Source: Candolleomyces eurysporus (taxonomy: Eukaryota > Basidiomycota > Agaricomycetes > Agaricales > Psathyrellaceae). From it: 64,000 nt of DNA. The translations under genes and the position numbers were made by a program. Where the stretch lies: assembly GCA_027579435.1 (NCBI GenBank), contig JANBPK010000808.1:310001-374000 (forward strand). The letters are read 5' to 3'. Shown here one piece after another: positions 50,401 through 60,667 of the stretch. Below the pieces are notes generated by a model. That model made no database searches and was not told the DNA's origin. It worked only from the letters and a program-made list of their open reading frames with translations. Position 1 is the stretch's first letter; each line of letters starts with the position of its first letter.

Positions 50401-51280
50401 ACTCCGTGTCGATACATTCAATCAAAAAGGCTGAATATGCTAAGCGGCTTGCAGAAGGTCGTTTGGGTCACGTCACGCTCCTTGACCACTTCATATCCGT
50501 TAGTATGTTCATAATCCTTTTCATGCACCCCCGTCTCACCACGGTAACGATTTCAGACATACGGCGACCCATCATCGGCCAAGTTCGCTCGAGCGCAGAG
50601 AAATTTCGCCAGGTCTCTAGCAGGCTACTCTCTCGTCACCTACCTCCTCCAAGTGAAAGACCGTCACAACGGAAATATACTATTGGATCGGGATGGGCAC
50701 TTGGTTCATATCGACTTTGGCTTTATTTTGAGCAACACACCGGGGAATATTGGATTTGAAGCAGCTCCTTTCAAGTTCCCATTGGAATATCTTCAAGTCC
50801 TTGGAGGCGTAGACGGACCTGCGTTCCTCGAGTTCAAACGGCTATTTAGGCATGGGTTTGAGGTTGCTCGTAAACATTGCGACCGGATTATCAGTGAGTT
50901 GACTTGCCCATCTTTGCTCTGGCCAAATCTAATTGAATCTTCCACCAGCCTTGGTTGAACTGATGCAGAAAGGTGAGCCCCACGACCGTAACTGCTGGCT
51001 TGGGAACATACACTGATGGAACTCTTTCAGACTCGGCTTTCCCCTGTTTTGTGATTTCAGGGGAACAGACTGCCAACCAACTCAGGGATCGTTTCCAACC
51101 CACTCTAACACACTCCTTAGTAGGAGATCACGTCGAGCGTCTGATTGCGTCTTCGTTAGGGTCGCATTGGACTAGACTGTACGATTCGGTATGTGTGCCA
51201 CTTGGACTTGCTTTCCCTATTTTATTGATACTTATACGCCTTTTTCATAGTTTCAATACTACTCACAGTCTATTCTATGA
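47498..51280 (+). CDS. PIK1: Phosphatidylinositol 4-kinase Pik1 (PI4K beta)
   Basis: Makes PI4P at the trans-Golgi, needed for secretion. N-terminal lipid-kinase-unique helices (SSHALLLRLFLSPSFFSVHVALKYLL, in part; then HELTDVWGF and MQAALNDLS). The middle is disordered and serine/proline-rich. The catalytic domain shows VKTGGDLRQEQLAVQLI, LIETIKDSVSIHSIKK, catalytic loop DRHNGNILLD, HIDFGFIL metal-binding segment, and FEVARKHCDRII. The last exon gives DSFQYYSQSIL, the usual Pik1 end, stop 51278-51280. Several introns, one right before the last 10 codons. About 1,000-1,050 aa. Frequenin-type binding sites were not examined. Confidence 0.94.
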
Positions 51281-51780
51281 TATATTGTTTATGCCGATGT
51301 CGAGAGAACGTCAGGGAGTGGTTTTCTTGTTTGAGGTATGGTCTTCAAGGGCAAAGGCCATAGAGTTTGCCAGTCATTCCTTCAACAGGATGATTTTGGG
51401 TAAGCGTTGACTCAAGGCGATAGGAATTGGAGCGGGCGAGTGCGCAAGGCCGCAGGGTACGAGAGCAGGACGGGGTTTCTTCGCTATCCGCTGAGAGCGG
51501 GAGCGATCACCGTGGGTGAGCCTCGGGGGTGCGCAGCATGCAGCCCAGGCGATCTTCCGGCCAAACCGTACGCGCAGAGTTTGTCAAACTTTAGATACCT
51601 CGCGATTTGAAACGAAAGAACGCAATAATATTGCAGACGGACTACAAAAGTGTTTTACGAGTCCAGTATTCCACTAGAATCTGACAAGTCGATGACAGAT
51701 TGCACTACAGTAGGAAATAGCGTTCGAGAACTAATTGAATAAATATCGTATTGATACACCGGCCCAACACTGCAGCAAGT
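51281..51780. other. Intergenic, 500 bp, convergent genes
   Basis: Lies between the PIK1 stop and the stop of the first GT15 gene. Short ORFs here resemble no family I know. Contains the two 3' ends; no repeat or RNA gene seen. Confidence 0.5.
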
Positions 51781-53701
51781 CTAGAAGAACATTTTGTCAT
51801 AGCGATTCAAGCAAGAATACCATTCACGATCTGCAACCGATAAACGATCAGAAAAAAAAAACGCAAAAGAGAGCGGAAAGCTTACCAAAGTTCTGCTTTG
51901 GATCACAATAACACTTGCCCTTCTTATGTGCGTTACCTTGCGGGCAGTGCTGGAAGGGTTCATGCCGATAACCAATGTCGTTGAAGAAATGCTGGATGGA
52001 AAGAAAAGGCGGTCAGAAAACTCCCGAACGAGCCCGGAATGTTTATGGTGGTCACAAGCTTACAATTTGCTCCTTCTTGGCGAAAAGTGCAGCACCAAGA
52101 CTGTGGACGGGTGCATCACCCCAACGCTAGTAACAAATTATCCGGATTAGTGGGGAGCAAAAAGAGAGCACTGCAGTTCAAGACAAACCTCGTAATAGAA
52201 ACCACCATTCTCGTCGAGGAAGTTGAAGAACTTCATGTAGGCTTCGCCTCTCCAGAGGTCCATGTCGGCGATTTCGAAGTTACTCCAGACTATAGTGGAG
52301 AGGAGACGACGTCATTATGTGTACTAACTGAATGGTGAGAAAAAAAAAGAACGCACAGTGGCAGCGATTGTAAGTGGAGCCTCCGTCGTCAGAAATGAAG
52401 GACATTGCGTTGCCTTCGGTGACAAGTTCCGGGTGTTTGGTGGTGAATTCTGACGGTGATTTCTTTGTGAGAGGGGAACTCAGGGGATATTAAGTGAGGT
52501 CATATCTGACCTTTTACGGTTTTCCATAGCGTCGGGATAGTCGCCTCGTATTCGTAAAGAGAGATGGTGAAGCCTGAGAATAAAAGGATGAGAAAAAGCC
52601 GTTTCATGCAAACAGAGCGGTGATGACATACCGTAAACTTTGTTCTGGTCTTGCATCACGAGGAATGGGTCATAATCGATGTCACAGAAGAACTTGATGT
52701 CAGGTCTGGTTCGAAACGATCAATGACCTGTGCAAGATAACACACGAACGAGGCGCTCACTCGACTCTGCAGAGGGGACGGGCATGAGCATCCGTTAAGA
52801 ACTCGAAGCTGAATAGAGAACTGACCTCCAGTAGTATTTGAATTGCTGCATGAGCTCGTGACGGTAGAAGAACTGCCGAAAGGGGAAGATGTGAGCGCGT
52901 GGTCATGAAGGGAAGCGCTTGAACTCACCCCAGAGTTGTATCGGCACATGTTACGATAGCTAGAGAAAACTGAGCGGTCTGCTTGGCGTGGGCATTATAG
53001 ACCTTGACTTACGGGACGCTTCCTGGAGGTTGGTGAGCTGGAATCAGAGGGAAATCAAGAGCGCCACTAAACGAACGAACCTCCATAAATGACATTATTC
53101 TTGACCATGTCCTCTCGCGCCTTGGTAGCCTTCTCCTCGTCAATCCAGTCGGGCTGGTTCCAGTGATCGCGAGGGATGAGACCAAAGTAGACTTCCGACT
53201 CGGTGATGGTTTTGACACGGCTGAGCACAAATGTTCAAATCCTGCGACTGAGGAGAAACAGATCAGGAAGGGGACTTACTCCTTGAACTCTTGAGTAAAC
53301 TCTTCATCGTTTAAGAAGACGTATGGGTAGTGGAACTTGTTGTTCCATCGGTCCTCGAGTTGCTTGACGCTGCTAGTGACACCGTTGATATCACCATTGC
53401 GTGCTGGTGTCGGCGTAAGCCCGGTGCTGCGGCTGCGGATTGAGGTGGGCGCAATGGACGTACCTAGCATTACGACGGTCGCATTTGCACGACGTCCCTG
53501 GGGAGAGGTAATGTTCTTCTTGACATAATAGTCGTCTGCTAAAGGAACCTTGTATGGTGGAACCTTGGGGCTGGTGATGCGGTCCTTGATAGTGGAGAGG
53601 GAGGTTGCACGTCCATAGCCTTCATGGGTGAAGGAGAGGATATAATGAAGACTGATGATGATGCCCAGCACCAGAAAAACGTAGCGCATTGGGGTCATCA
53701 T
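51781..53701 (-). CDS. GT15 alpha-1,2-mannosyltransferase (KRE2/MNT1 family), copy 1
   Basis: Golgi type II membrane enzyme that adds alpha-1,2-mannose to glycoproteins from GDP-mannose. Start at 53701 ([22 protein letters not shown]) places a signal anchor at once after a short tail; an ATG at 53806 would add a long non-membrane leader. Stem, then GT15 domain: [51 protein letters not shown] block, [50 protein letters not shown], and near the end [14 protein letters not shown] with [16 protein letters not shown] after the last intron. EPDIK matches the metal/nucleotide region and the SNFEIAD block is the signature. About ten short exons. Confidence 0.93.
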
Positions 53702-53847
53702 CTTGGATGACGGCCAGCAGCTAGAAACTTGAACGATGGAGGAGAAGAAATCCGTCCCCGCTTGGCACCCAATACTATCACTGCTGACAAAGCTATCCCG
53801 CGACACCGCATTCCCATCTACAATTAATACAACTTAGGGCTCCACTA

Positions 53848-55680
53848 CTATACAGAAGTTCCAAAGCCTGCCCTTCTCTGTCGATTATTCGGTTCACTCC
53901 AGTTTCTTCCAGGAAACAAGTCGAGGTACTTTCTTGTACATGAGTTGTAGTGGTGGTCTGCGTTGAGCCTGTTGAGACCGGACCCGACGCACGGAATTCT
54001 CAGACGGAGAATGCTCACCGAAAGTGTCCTGAGGGTTGCACGAACAGTGGCCATTATGCCAGTCTTCTCCCACGGGGCAATGCTGGAAACCTTCGTGCCG
54101 ATAACCGATATCGTTGAAAAAGTGCAGCTGTTCCCTGGCAGCAAAGAGAGAGACTGCAATGCTGTGGACGGGTGCGTCTCCCCATCTCTGCGTTGGATGA
54201 GCGGGTGCAAACAGGGTGCAAGAAAGTCAAGACTCACTTCGTAGTAGAACCCGCCTTTAGATTCGAGAAATTCATAGAATTTGGTATAGACCTCGCCTCT
54301 CCAAAAGTCCATGTCGGCGATTTCAAAGTTGCTCCAAACTTGTTCCATCAGGGAAGAAAAACGATACAAGCAAATCAACGTACAGTGGCACAGGTTGTAG
54401 TCTCTGCCAGAGTTGTCGCTCACAAAGCTTCGAGCATGTTGAGGGTGCAGCGCCTTGGGATTGTCGGCAAGGAATTCTGACGAGCTCAATGAGAACCCGA
54501 CGAACAGTGAAACGGGGTATACTACCTTTGACGGCGTCCCATAGTGTTGGAATAGTCTGTGGCCATTCCACCAGAGAGATAGTAAAGCCTGAGGAGGTTG
54601 AGAAGATGTAAAATGGGTAGAGGATCGAATCAAGTACCATAAACTTTGTTGTTATCCTCCATGAACTTGAAGGGGTCGTAGTTGAGGTTGCAGAAGTATC
54701 CGACATTCGGCCTGAGGGCATTGCTAAGGGGTTGTGTTGTCCATGCATAACAGCGACTTACTCGATTCTGTGAAGATATAAACCCATGTACCTTCCAGAC
54801 TGGCAAGAAATTGCTTACCTCCAGTAATATCGGTAAGGTTGGAGGAGTTCATGGCGATAAAAGAACTGAGATGACGGATAAGCCGAATGAGAAATTATCC
54901 AAAGCAATATGCCAACTTACTCCCGAGTTGAAGCCACACATATTGCGATAACTGAAAATAACAAGGTGATGAGATATGTGTAAACCTTCTCAATGGGTGG
55001 CCTTACGGAACGCTTCCTTCAAATAAAATATTAGAAAGAAACTTCTGCGAGATCGCGGTCCACATACCTGCATAGATGATACCTTGAGCGGCCATCTTTG
55101 CCCGTTCAGCCGAAGCCTTCTCTTCGTCGATCCATGAAGGCTGATTCCAGTGCTCCGGGGGTACCTGCCCGAAAGATATAGGAGAGTCCGTGATAACAGC
55201 CACTCGCCTTCCACAGCAATATCAGTAGGCGAGCACACGCAGAGACAACGACGAGCCCACTCTTTGAACGCTTGAGTGAAGGGCTGGTCGTTGAGAAGCA
55301 CCCATGGGTATCGATAGTTTTCGTTAAATCGGTCTTCAATTTGTCGGATGCTAGATATGACGCCTTCCAACTCGTTGTTCCTGCAGAGCATAACAAACGT
55401 TGCGTTTGCCAGGATGGGTGCATCTTCAGCACTGGGGCTTATCAACCGAGATGGCACTTGACTCGAAGGATGCTGGCGGAGACTGAGGAGGTTTTTCACC
55501 AGTCGATAGTCATCCACGAAAAAGCCNAAATATCAAGTGGGCAGAGATCTGTCTTTAATGGTGGGTACCGTGCCACGAACGAAAAAAAAATAGACACACG
55601 ATGACACAGAGAAGTATGAGAACGACCCGCCTTCCAGAAGGACTGGATAACTTGAAGACTGAAGTGAAAGGGATGGCCAT
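53848..55680 (-). CDS. GT15 alpha-1,2-mannosyltransferase (KRE2/MNT1 family), copy 2
   Basis: Tandem paralogue of the previous gene, same orientation, 146 bp upstream of its ATG. The GT15 domain is complete: [97 protein letters not shown], and after an intron HHYNSCTRKYLDLFPG, stop 53848-53850. In this copy the residues at the EPDIK-like position read as a variant (RPNVGYF). The 5' end is unsettled: MAIPFTSVFK (55680) plus a strong signal anchor leads into a T9 run (A9 at 55582-55590 on +) where the frame breaks; the TIKDR stem motif shared with copy 1 lies in another frame, followed by an in-frame TGA near an N at 55527. Sequencing error or 5' decay. Confidence 0.85.
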
Positions 55681-56159
55681 GTTCCTCTCCAAGAGAGGCA
55701 CAGTAGATCACAGTATAAAGAGAAGATGAGACCGGGAGCCAGGCCAGGGGCCAATTTTTGCTAGAGACCTAGTAACAGCGACATAATTAGAAACAGCGGA
55801 TTGCGTCCTCCCCATGCCCGCGATAGCATGGAATGGGGCCGGAAGAGTGGAATTTGATTAGGCGAGGCCATGGGTGCTATGGAAGCGAGAAACANTTTTT
55901 TTAATCGGCCAATTTGTGGAGCAGAATCAGATTGAACGAATATTAGGATGCCAGTTGCCAGACTTGTCCAGAGTCGAAATACTGCACTCGAGAGCTGCAA
56001 GACTAGCGCCATGAAATCATCATGTCAAAGTTCAACTCGGCTTATTCACGGCTGACTGTTTGCACATGTTTGGTTTAGTTTTTTCCATGGCCGACGAAAG
56101 GTGTGCGCTGTACCGTATACGTATTGGGTTCTCCGTGACCAACTCTGGCAAGGCAAGCA
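55681..56159. other. Divergent intergenic region, 479 bp
   Basis: Promoter region between the second GT15 gene and TOM40. An 83-codon reading frame on the minus strand here (55761-56012) contains an N and shows no family features, so I do not call it. N at 55895 is beside a T run. Confidence 0.5.
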
Positions 56160-57418
56160 ATGGCATCCATCGACGAAAAGCCCGTTCCTCCCCCTGCTCC
56201 ACCGTCGNCCCCCCGCTCCGGTAGCATCCTCCTACTTCAACCCCATTTCTCCCTTCTTCAACGCGTACGACCGTTTCGCGTCATGGCGGAGAGACCTGGG
56301 GCTGCCACATCCTGGCTCCGTTGAAAGCCTTGGTAAGGAGGTCAAGGGTGAGTGTCCTTCCTTCTCACTTGCTGGCCGTTTCTGAACGTATAACAGCAAC
56401 ACACCTCTCCACCTATATTTTCGATGGTGCAAGAGCCGACATCACCAAGACCTTCTCCATGAATCCCTTGTTCCAGGCGACGCATTCGTTTGCACTTGGC
56501 TCCCAGACAGCCCCTCCTTCGTACAACTTTACTGCTATTTATGCAACTCCCTCCGTATGTGTATCAAGTTGCCGTGCCAGCGCATAGGCTCACAACCCTC
56601 TAGGTTTTCATGCAGGGTGGCGTTGACCACGAAGGCAACGTCAACGGTCGCTTCAACCGTGGTTGGTCACCAAACAACGTCACCAAGTTCCATGCACAGG
56701 TAATTTGGTGCTCTTGAATCTCTGTCCGCAATCTCACCACCGTTCCCCCATGCAGTTTTCCCAGCAGGTTGGTCACAACATGATCCAGGCCGAGCAGGAG
56801 TACCAGGGTGCAGACTTCAACGTGAACCTTAAAGCCATCAACCCCTGGCCAACTGACTTGACCGGAATCTATGTCGGAAGCTATTTGCAATCCTTCACCA
56901 AAAATCTGGCCCTCGGTGTCGAATCCGTTTTCCAACGGCCAACTCCCGATACAAGCGAACAAATAACATCCTACCTTGCTAGGTACACTAGCAGCGACAA
57001 AAGCTGGATTGCAACCACCCAGTTCCAGGGTGCTGGTGTTATGACTGCTACATACTGGCAAAAGCTCAGTGAGCGCGTTGAGGCTGCTGCTGAGCTCCAG
57101 GTAGTGGCTACTCCCACTCGCCGTGACGCAATTGCCACCCTTGGAGCCAAATACGACCTTCGGGCTGCATCGTTCAAGGCGCAGCTGGACTCGACAGGAA
57201 AAGTGTCTGCGTTGCTGGAACAGCGATTCACTCCTACCTTCTCCTTCCTCGTTGCAGGAGAGATCGATCACTTCAAGGTATGTCGTCTCTAGCGTATGAT
57301 GGTTTGGTCATTTTGCTGACCCCGCGCTTAGAACGCAGCTAAAGTCGGTGTTGGTGTGATGATTGAGGGAACTAGCTTGACACCTGAGGAGATGGGCTAC
57401 CCACCTGAGATGCAATAA
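56160..57418 (+). CDS. TOM40: Mitochondrial import channel Tom40
   Basis: Beta-barrel pore of the outer-membrane TOM complex, the entry gate for mitochondrial preproteins. Start MASIDEKPVPPPAPPS, proline-rich, then NPISPFFNAYDRFASWR, LGLPHPGSVESLGKEV, FDGARADITKTFSMNPLFQATHSF-type strands (in part), GGVDHEGNVNGRFN, TGIYVGSYLQSF, LGVESVFQRP, AATLGAKYDLR, and the C-terminal VGVGVMIEGTSLTPEEM strand, stop 57416-57418. The frame shifts at an N before a C6 run (56208); deleting the N joins both halves, so it is a homopolymer ambiguity. Several short introns. Confidence 0.95.
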
Positions 57419-57598
57419 TTAGACTGTCGTATTACCTTAATTGTTTTCCCTAATACTACCATCGCTATCCCCGCTACTCACTCACCATAGATCCACGGCA
57501 CCTTATTGTGCATTATTTTGTCGAGCGCTCACTGAACTTCGAATTATGATGCTATTTAAGCGCTCCGCACGTGTTCTACGCGAGGTATACTTTGCATC

Positions 57599-58571
57599 AT
57601 GCCCTCACCACTGCTCGAGCTCGTTGAAGTCTCTCAGACCATCGCGAACGGAGACGTCCTTTTTGACGATATCAATTTGAAGATTTACGAAGGTTCGTCT
57701 TCTTCCAGGCCCCGCATGTGTACAGAGAAGCGATAGATCCTGACCGAATCGCAGGTGACGTCGTTGTGCTCCATGGAAAGAGCGGGACGGGAAAGAGCAC
57801 CTTGTTAAAGTGCATCGCCCATTTGGTCGTTCATCAGGGACATATTCTGTATCGCGGAAAGTGAGCTCGCTCTCTACCCTTGTTAGCACACAACCGACAG
57901 CTGATATCATCTCTGAAGAACTCCTTCGCAAGTTGGTATGTCTGATCAGGAATTGAGATATCTGGAAAAAAGGAACTAAAACCGATCTTGTCGACTCGCA
58001 GGTATCCCATTGTTCAGAACCAGAGTTCTGTACGTCCCACAGAGGCCGTCGCTGCTCCCCGGAACTCCCAGCGACTTCCTACGAACGATACTGGGCCTCA
58101 ACACCCACCAAGCGCACCTCAGGGCTTCAGGAGACGACTTTGACACCGTCCTCCAGCGCGCTACAGACATCGCCGGCGGCTGGGGCATAAACTCCAAGCT
58201 CTGGGACAGGGCGTGGTCCCATCTGAGCGGCGGCGAGGCCCAAAGGTTGCTGCTCGCTGCAGCGATCGCTCTCGATACCGCAGAGGTCCTCCTCCTGGAC
58301 GGTGAGTGATCCCTGCCTCCACGCTCCGTGCAACGCTGACCGACTGCGCACTCGTACTCGTACAGAGCCAACTTCGGCACTCGACTCCGAGTCAGCGCTG
58401 CGAGTCGAAGAGTTCCTAATGAACAGGCTCAACTCTGAACTATCAACCCTTCGATCATTGGTTTGGATCACTCACTCGCCGGAGCAAGGGAGAAGGGTTG
58501 GGACGAGATTTGTGCAGTTCTCGAGTGGAACATGTGCTGAGGACTCCCCGACGTCGAGTATCTCTGTTTGA
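57599..58571 (+). CDS. Single ABC ATPase, FetA/YbbL/STAR1-like
   Basis: Stand-alone ATP-binding cassette, 240 aa from exons 57599-57692, 57755-57860, 57919-57935, 58002-58301 and 58366-58571, all phases consistent. Walker A GKSGTGKST, Q-loop VLYVPQRPSLLPGT, signature LSGGEAQR, Walker B VLLLDEPTSALD (completed by splicing), H-loop WITHS. Closest known kin are bacterial FetA (YbbL), linked to iron export, and plant STAR1, linked to aluminium tolerance; both act with a separate membrane subunit. No such membrane gene lies beside it here. Substrate is unknown. The third exon is only 17 bp and supplies the KTPSQV link before GIPLFRTRVLYV. Confidence 0.85.
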
Positions 58572-58721
58572 GAATTTCAAGAATATTTTTGCGCTTTATC
58601 ATGCCCCCCCTCTCGCGAAAGAGCTCTCCAACCAGTTGTCTCCAACCAGCTGTTTTCAGCAAGTTAAAAGGGGCCGCTTTGGCGTCTGGCTCATGGTGTT
58701 CTAATGCGCTAGTCCTGCAAT

Positions 58722-58806
58722 GCCCGTATAGCTCAGTCGGTAGAGCATTGTACTTATGTGGATAACGGATATGCAAGGGTCTCGAGTTCGATTCTCGATA
58801 TGGGCA
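58722..58806 (+). tRNA. tRNA-Ile(UAU) with 12-nt intron
   Basis: Cloverleaf: acceptor GCCCGTA/TATGGGC with one G-U pair, D-arm GCTC/GAGC, anticodon stem TTGTA/TGCAA, T-arm TCGAG/CTCGA with TTCGATT loop, discriminator A. Removing a 12-nt intron after position 37 (about 58759-58770) leaves 73 nt. The anticodon is TAT, reading AUA. The intron contains ATA, which can pair with the anticodon as usual. Position 37 reads G, where isoleucine tRNAs normally have A. A T run follows. Confidence 0.88.
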
Positions 58807-58807
58807 C

Positions 58808-58815
58808 TTTTTTTT
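58808..58815 (+). terminator. RNA polymerase III T-run terminator
   Basis: Eight T directly after the tRNA 3' end, the standard Pol III stop signal. Confidence 0.75.
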
Positions 58816-58952
58816 ATTTTCTTTCTATCGTGGGCTCTCTGATCAGACGAGGCTCCCTCCCTCTTTCTTGTTTTCTTCGTTAGGTTCATAGGGGATTCAA
58901 GCAAAGAGGGACCCCAGAAGCAGGGTATATACATGAGTTTGTGGGTATATAT

Positions 58953-60290
58953 CTACCAGACATTCACGATCTCGGACTCGTGTGTCATGACACCGACATC
59001 GTGTCGAATGGGATTGATGCGAGGATAGACAAACTGGAAGCATTATTAACACCATGGACTCGTTGAATGAGAGATTACTTACTCCTTCGTTATACTCGGA
59101 CATTACTTCTGCTGCAATGAGCTCTTTATCTTTCATCAGTGTCTTGTAGGTGAATATTAGTAGATTTAGCTGAACCGGGGTGATTTAGAGGCTGCGGCAT
59201 CGACGCATAGATGTTGAGAGAACGCACTGTGATGGTCAACAATCCCATACTGATCAGCATCATGATCCAGTTGGAACTGTTTGTAGCAAGCCACAAGAAG
59301 GCGTGTACGGGAGAATATAAACTGAAGAGCTGGAGTTCGAGGTCGCCTGGCGCCCACACCTCCAGTTCCTGGACCCTGGAAGAATTTGAATTGGGATAGG
59401 CCAGGTTTTGAGGGGGCGATAGGTTTAGAAGGAACCTCCATGTCATAACGAATAGGCGCCATCCTGTGCGTAGAACACGTTTCCACAAGGCCTTTGTAGG
59501 AGCACGGAGCTGATCCCAGTCTTTGGAGACGAATTTGGCGTTGGGGGAGGACACCATGTCCTGTTTGCGGTGGAAGTGGTATTTCCTCGTCCGGCTGAAT
59601 AGGTAAGCGGCATTGCCGAATGCAGCGACGATGAGGATCAGCGTAAAGAGGGTGGACTGATAGCAGAAAGCGTGAGTTTGGGGCGATTGTAATTGGCTGA
59701 AGAGAACATACCCAGTCTATCCAGGTGTCGTCTTCTTCGACGTAAATGTCGTCCCAGTGGGAGGCGCGCCGATATTGACCGACACGTAATAAGAAGTGGG
59801 TGAAGTGCATCGTGCCAGCAATGAGTCGCGACGAAGTCCTTGCGGAGGGAAGTGGTAGGTTCTGCGGGAACATTGAGAGGTGGAAAGCGATCGATGAAGG
59901 CAGATCTTGCATCCTGGAACAGAAGAATAACTAAAGACGGCCTGCATCTATTGCACGGGTGGCCACCCACCGTTGCCATAAACTCTTTTTGCGAACGAGT
60001 GCCTTCCTCGGGGTCTTGGGGGTGGCGGGGACCGAGGCCATGCTCTTGCGAGCCTTTCTTTGGAGAGGAGTTCCATACGGGGGCGCTTGGTGTGTGCGGA
60101 CAGCTTCCCAATCGAATGGGACAGAGGCAGAAAGCGAGGGTGCCGAGGCTGGCGACCGATACACGCCAATGGAGACTCGGTTGCGGGGCGTTGACGGCAG
60201 AGCGGGACCACCATTTGCGCTTTGTGGGCTGCGGGGCGAGCCGGGGACAGTGGCAGCGTGATTTTCATGGGCTAGTCGTCGGAGAGACAT
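58953..60290 (-). CDS. NUR1: Nuclear rim protein NUR1 (Mug154 family)
   Basis: Inner nuclear membrane protein that in yeast helps tether rDNA and silent chromatin to the envelope. Exons 59971-60290, 59712-59913, 59228-59656, 59083-59169 and 58953-59033 give 372 aa with consistent phases. N-terminus is S/T/P-rich with TPRKALVRKKSLWQR, then LPSSIAFHLSMFPQNLP, THFLLRVGQYRR, a membrane helix TLFTLILIVAAFGNAAYLF, and a second hydrophobic segment rebuilt by splicing (LISMGLLTITLNLLIFTY). The C-terminal signature is KDKELIAAEVMSEYNEGFVY and NPIRHDVGVMTHE, stop 58953-58955. Without the 59170-59227 intron the signature is lost. Confidence 0.88.
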
Positions 60291-60667
60291 GGCTGGCGGC
60301 GTACAAAGCCAGAGGAGGGCAAACAAACACGTCCTCGGGAGTCGGGTCGACGTCGGTTCGGATACAATGGGAAAAGTTACGACACGTGACACGTGTATTT
60401 GGTGCGTGACACAACACGTGTTGGTTGAACAATGAAAATGGAAGCAGATATCAAGGCTCTGCTGGCGCTTGCTCTTGTCCTCCCATCTTCTCTTCCTTCC
60501 ACATTCTGCGCTACCCAACGTCTTCTTTCCCCAGCCCTTTTTTCCACCACGTCGATCCTACGCCCTACCACCACCACTACCTCCTTGTCGCCTAGTTCTT
60601 CAATTAGCGGTCAGTCTCTGTTTTTGCTGGCTTTGCTGAGGCCCCTGCTCACTCTCACACAGTAAGG
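60291..60667. other. Divergent promoter, 377 bp
   Basis: Between NUR1 and the membrane-protein gene. Holds three CACGTG sites (60383-60420). Further right is a pyrimidine-rich leader and a 77-codon upstream frame (60432-60665) that ends just before the next ATG; a CACACAG at 60655-60661 could be a 5' UTR splice acceptor. Confidence 0.5.
60383..60420. promoter_or_regulatory. Triple CACGTG cluster
   Basis: CACGTG at 60383-60388, 60390-60395 and 60415-60420, three perfect palindromes in 38 bp. This core is bound by basic helix-loop-helix factors such as Cbf1 or Pho4-type proteins. Clustering makes chance unlikely; the factor is inferred. Confidence 0.55.

Noticed and set aside
51407..51610. 67-codon plus-strand frame after PIK1
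   Set aside because: No motif, no splice context, and within the 3' flank of two convergent genes.
55761..56012. Minus-strand 83-codon frame with a hydrophobic start
   Set aside because: Contains an N, has no recognisable domain and sits in the promoter between GT15 and TOM40.
60432..60665. 77-codon frame with a signal-peptide-like start upstream of the membrane-protein gene
   Set aside because: Serine/threonine/leucine bias fits a pyrimidine-rich leader; it ends immediately before the main ATG. Could be an upstream ORF but there is no independent support.
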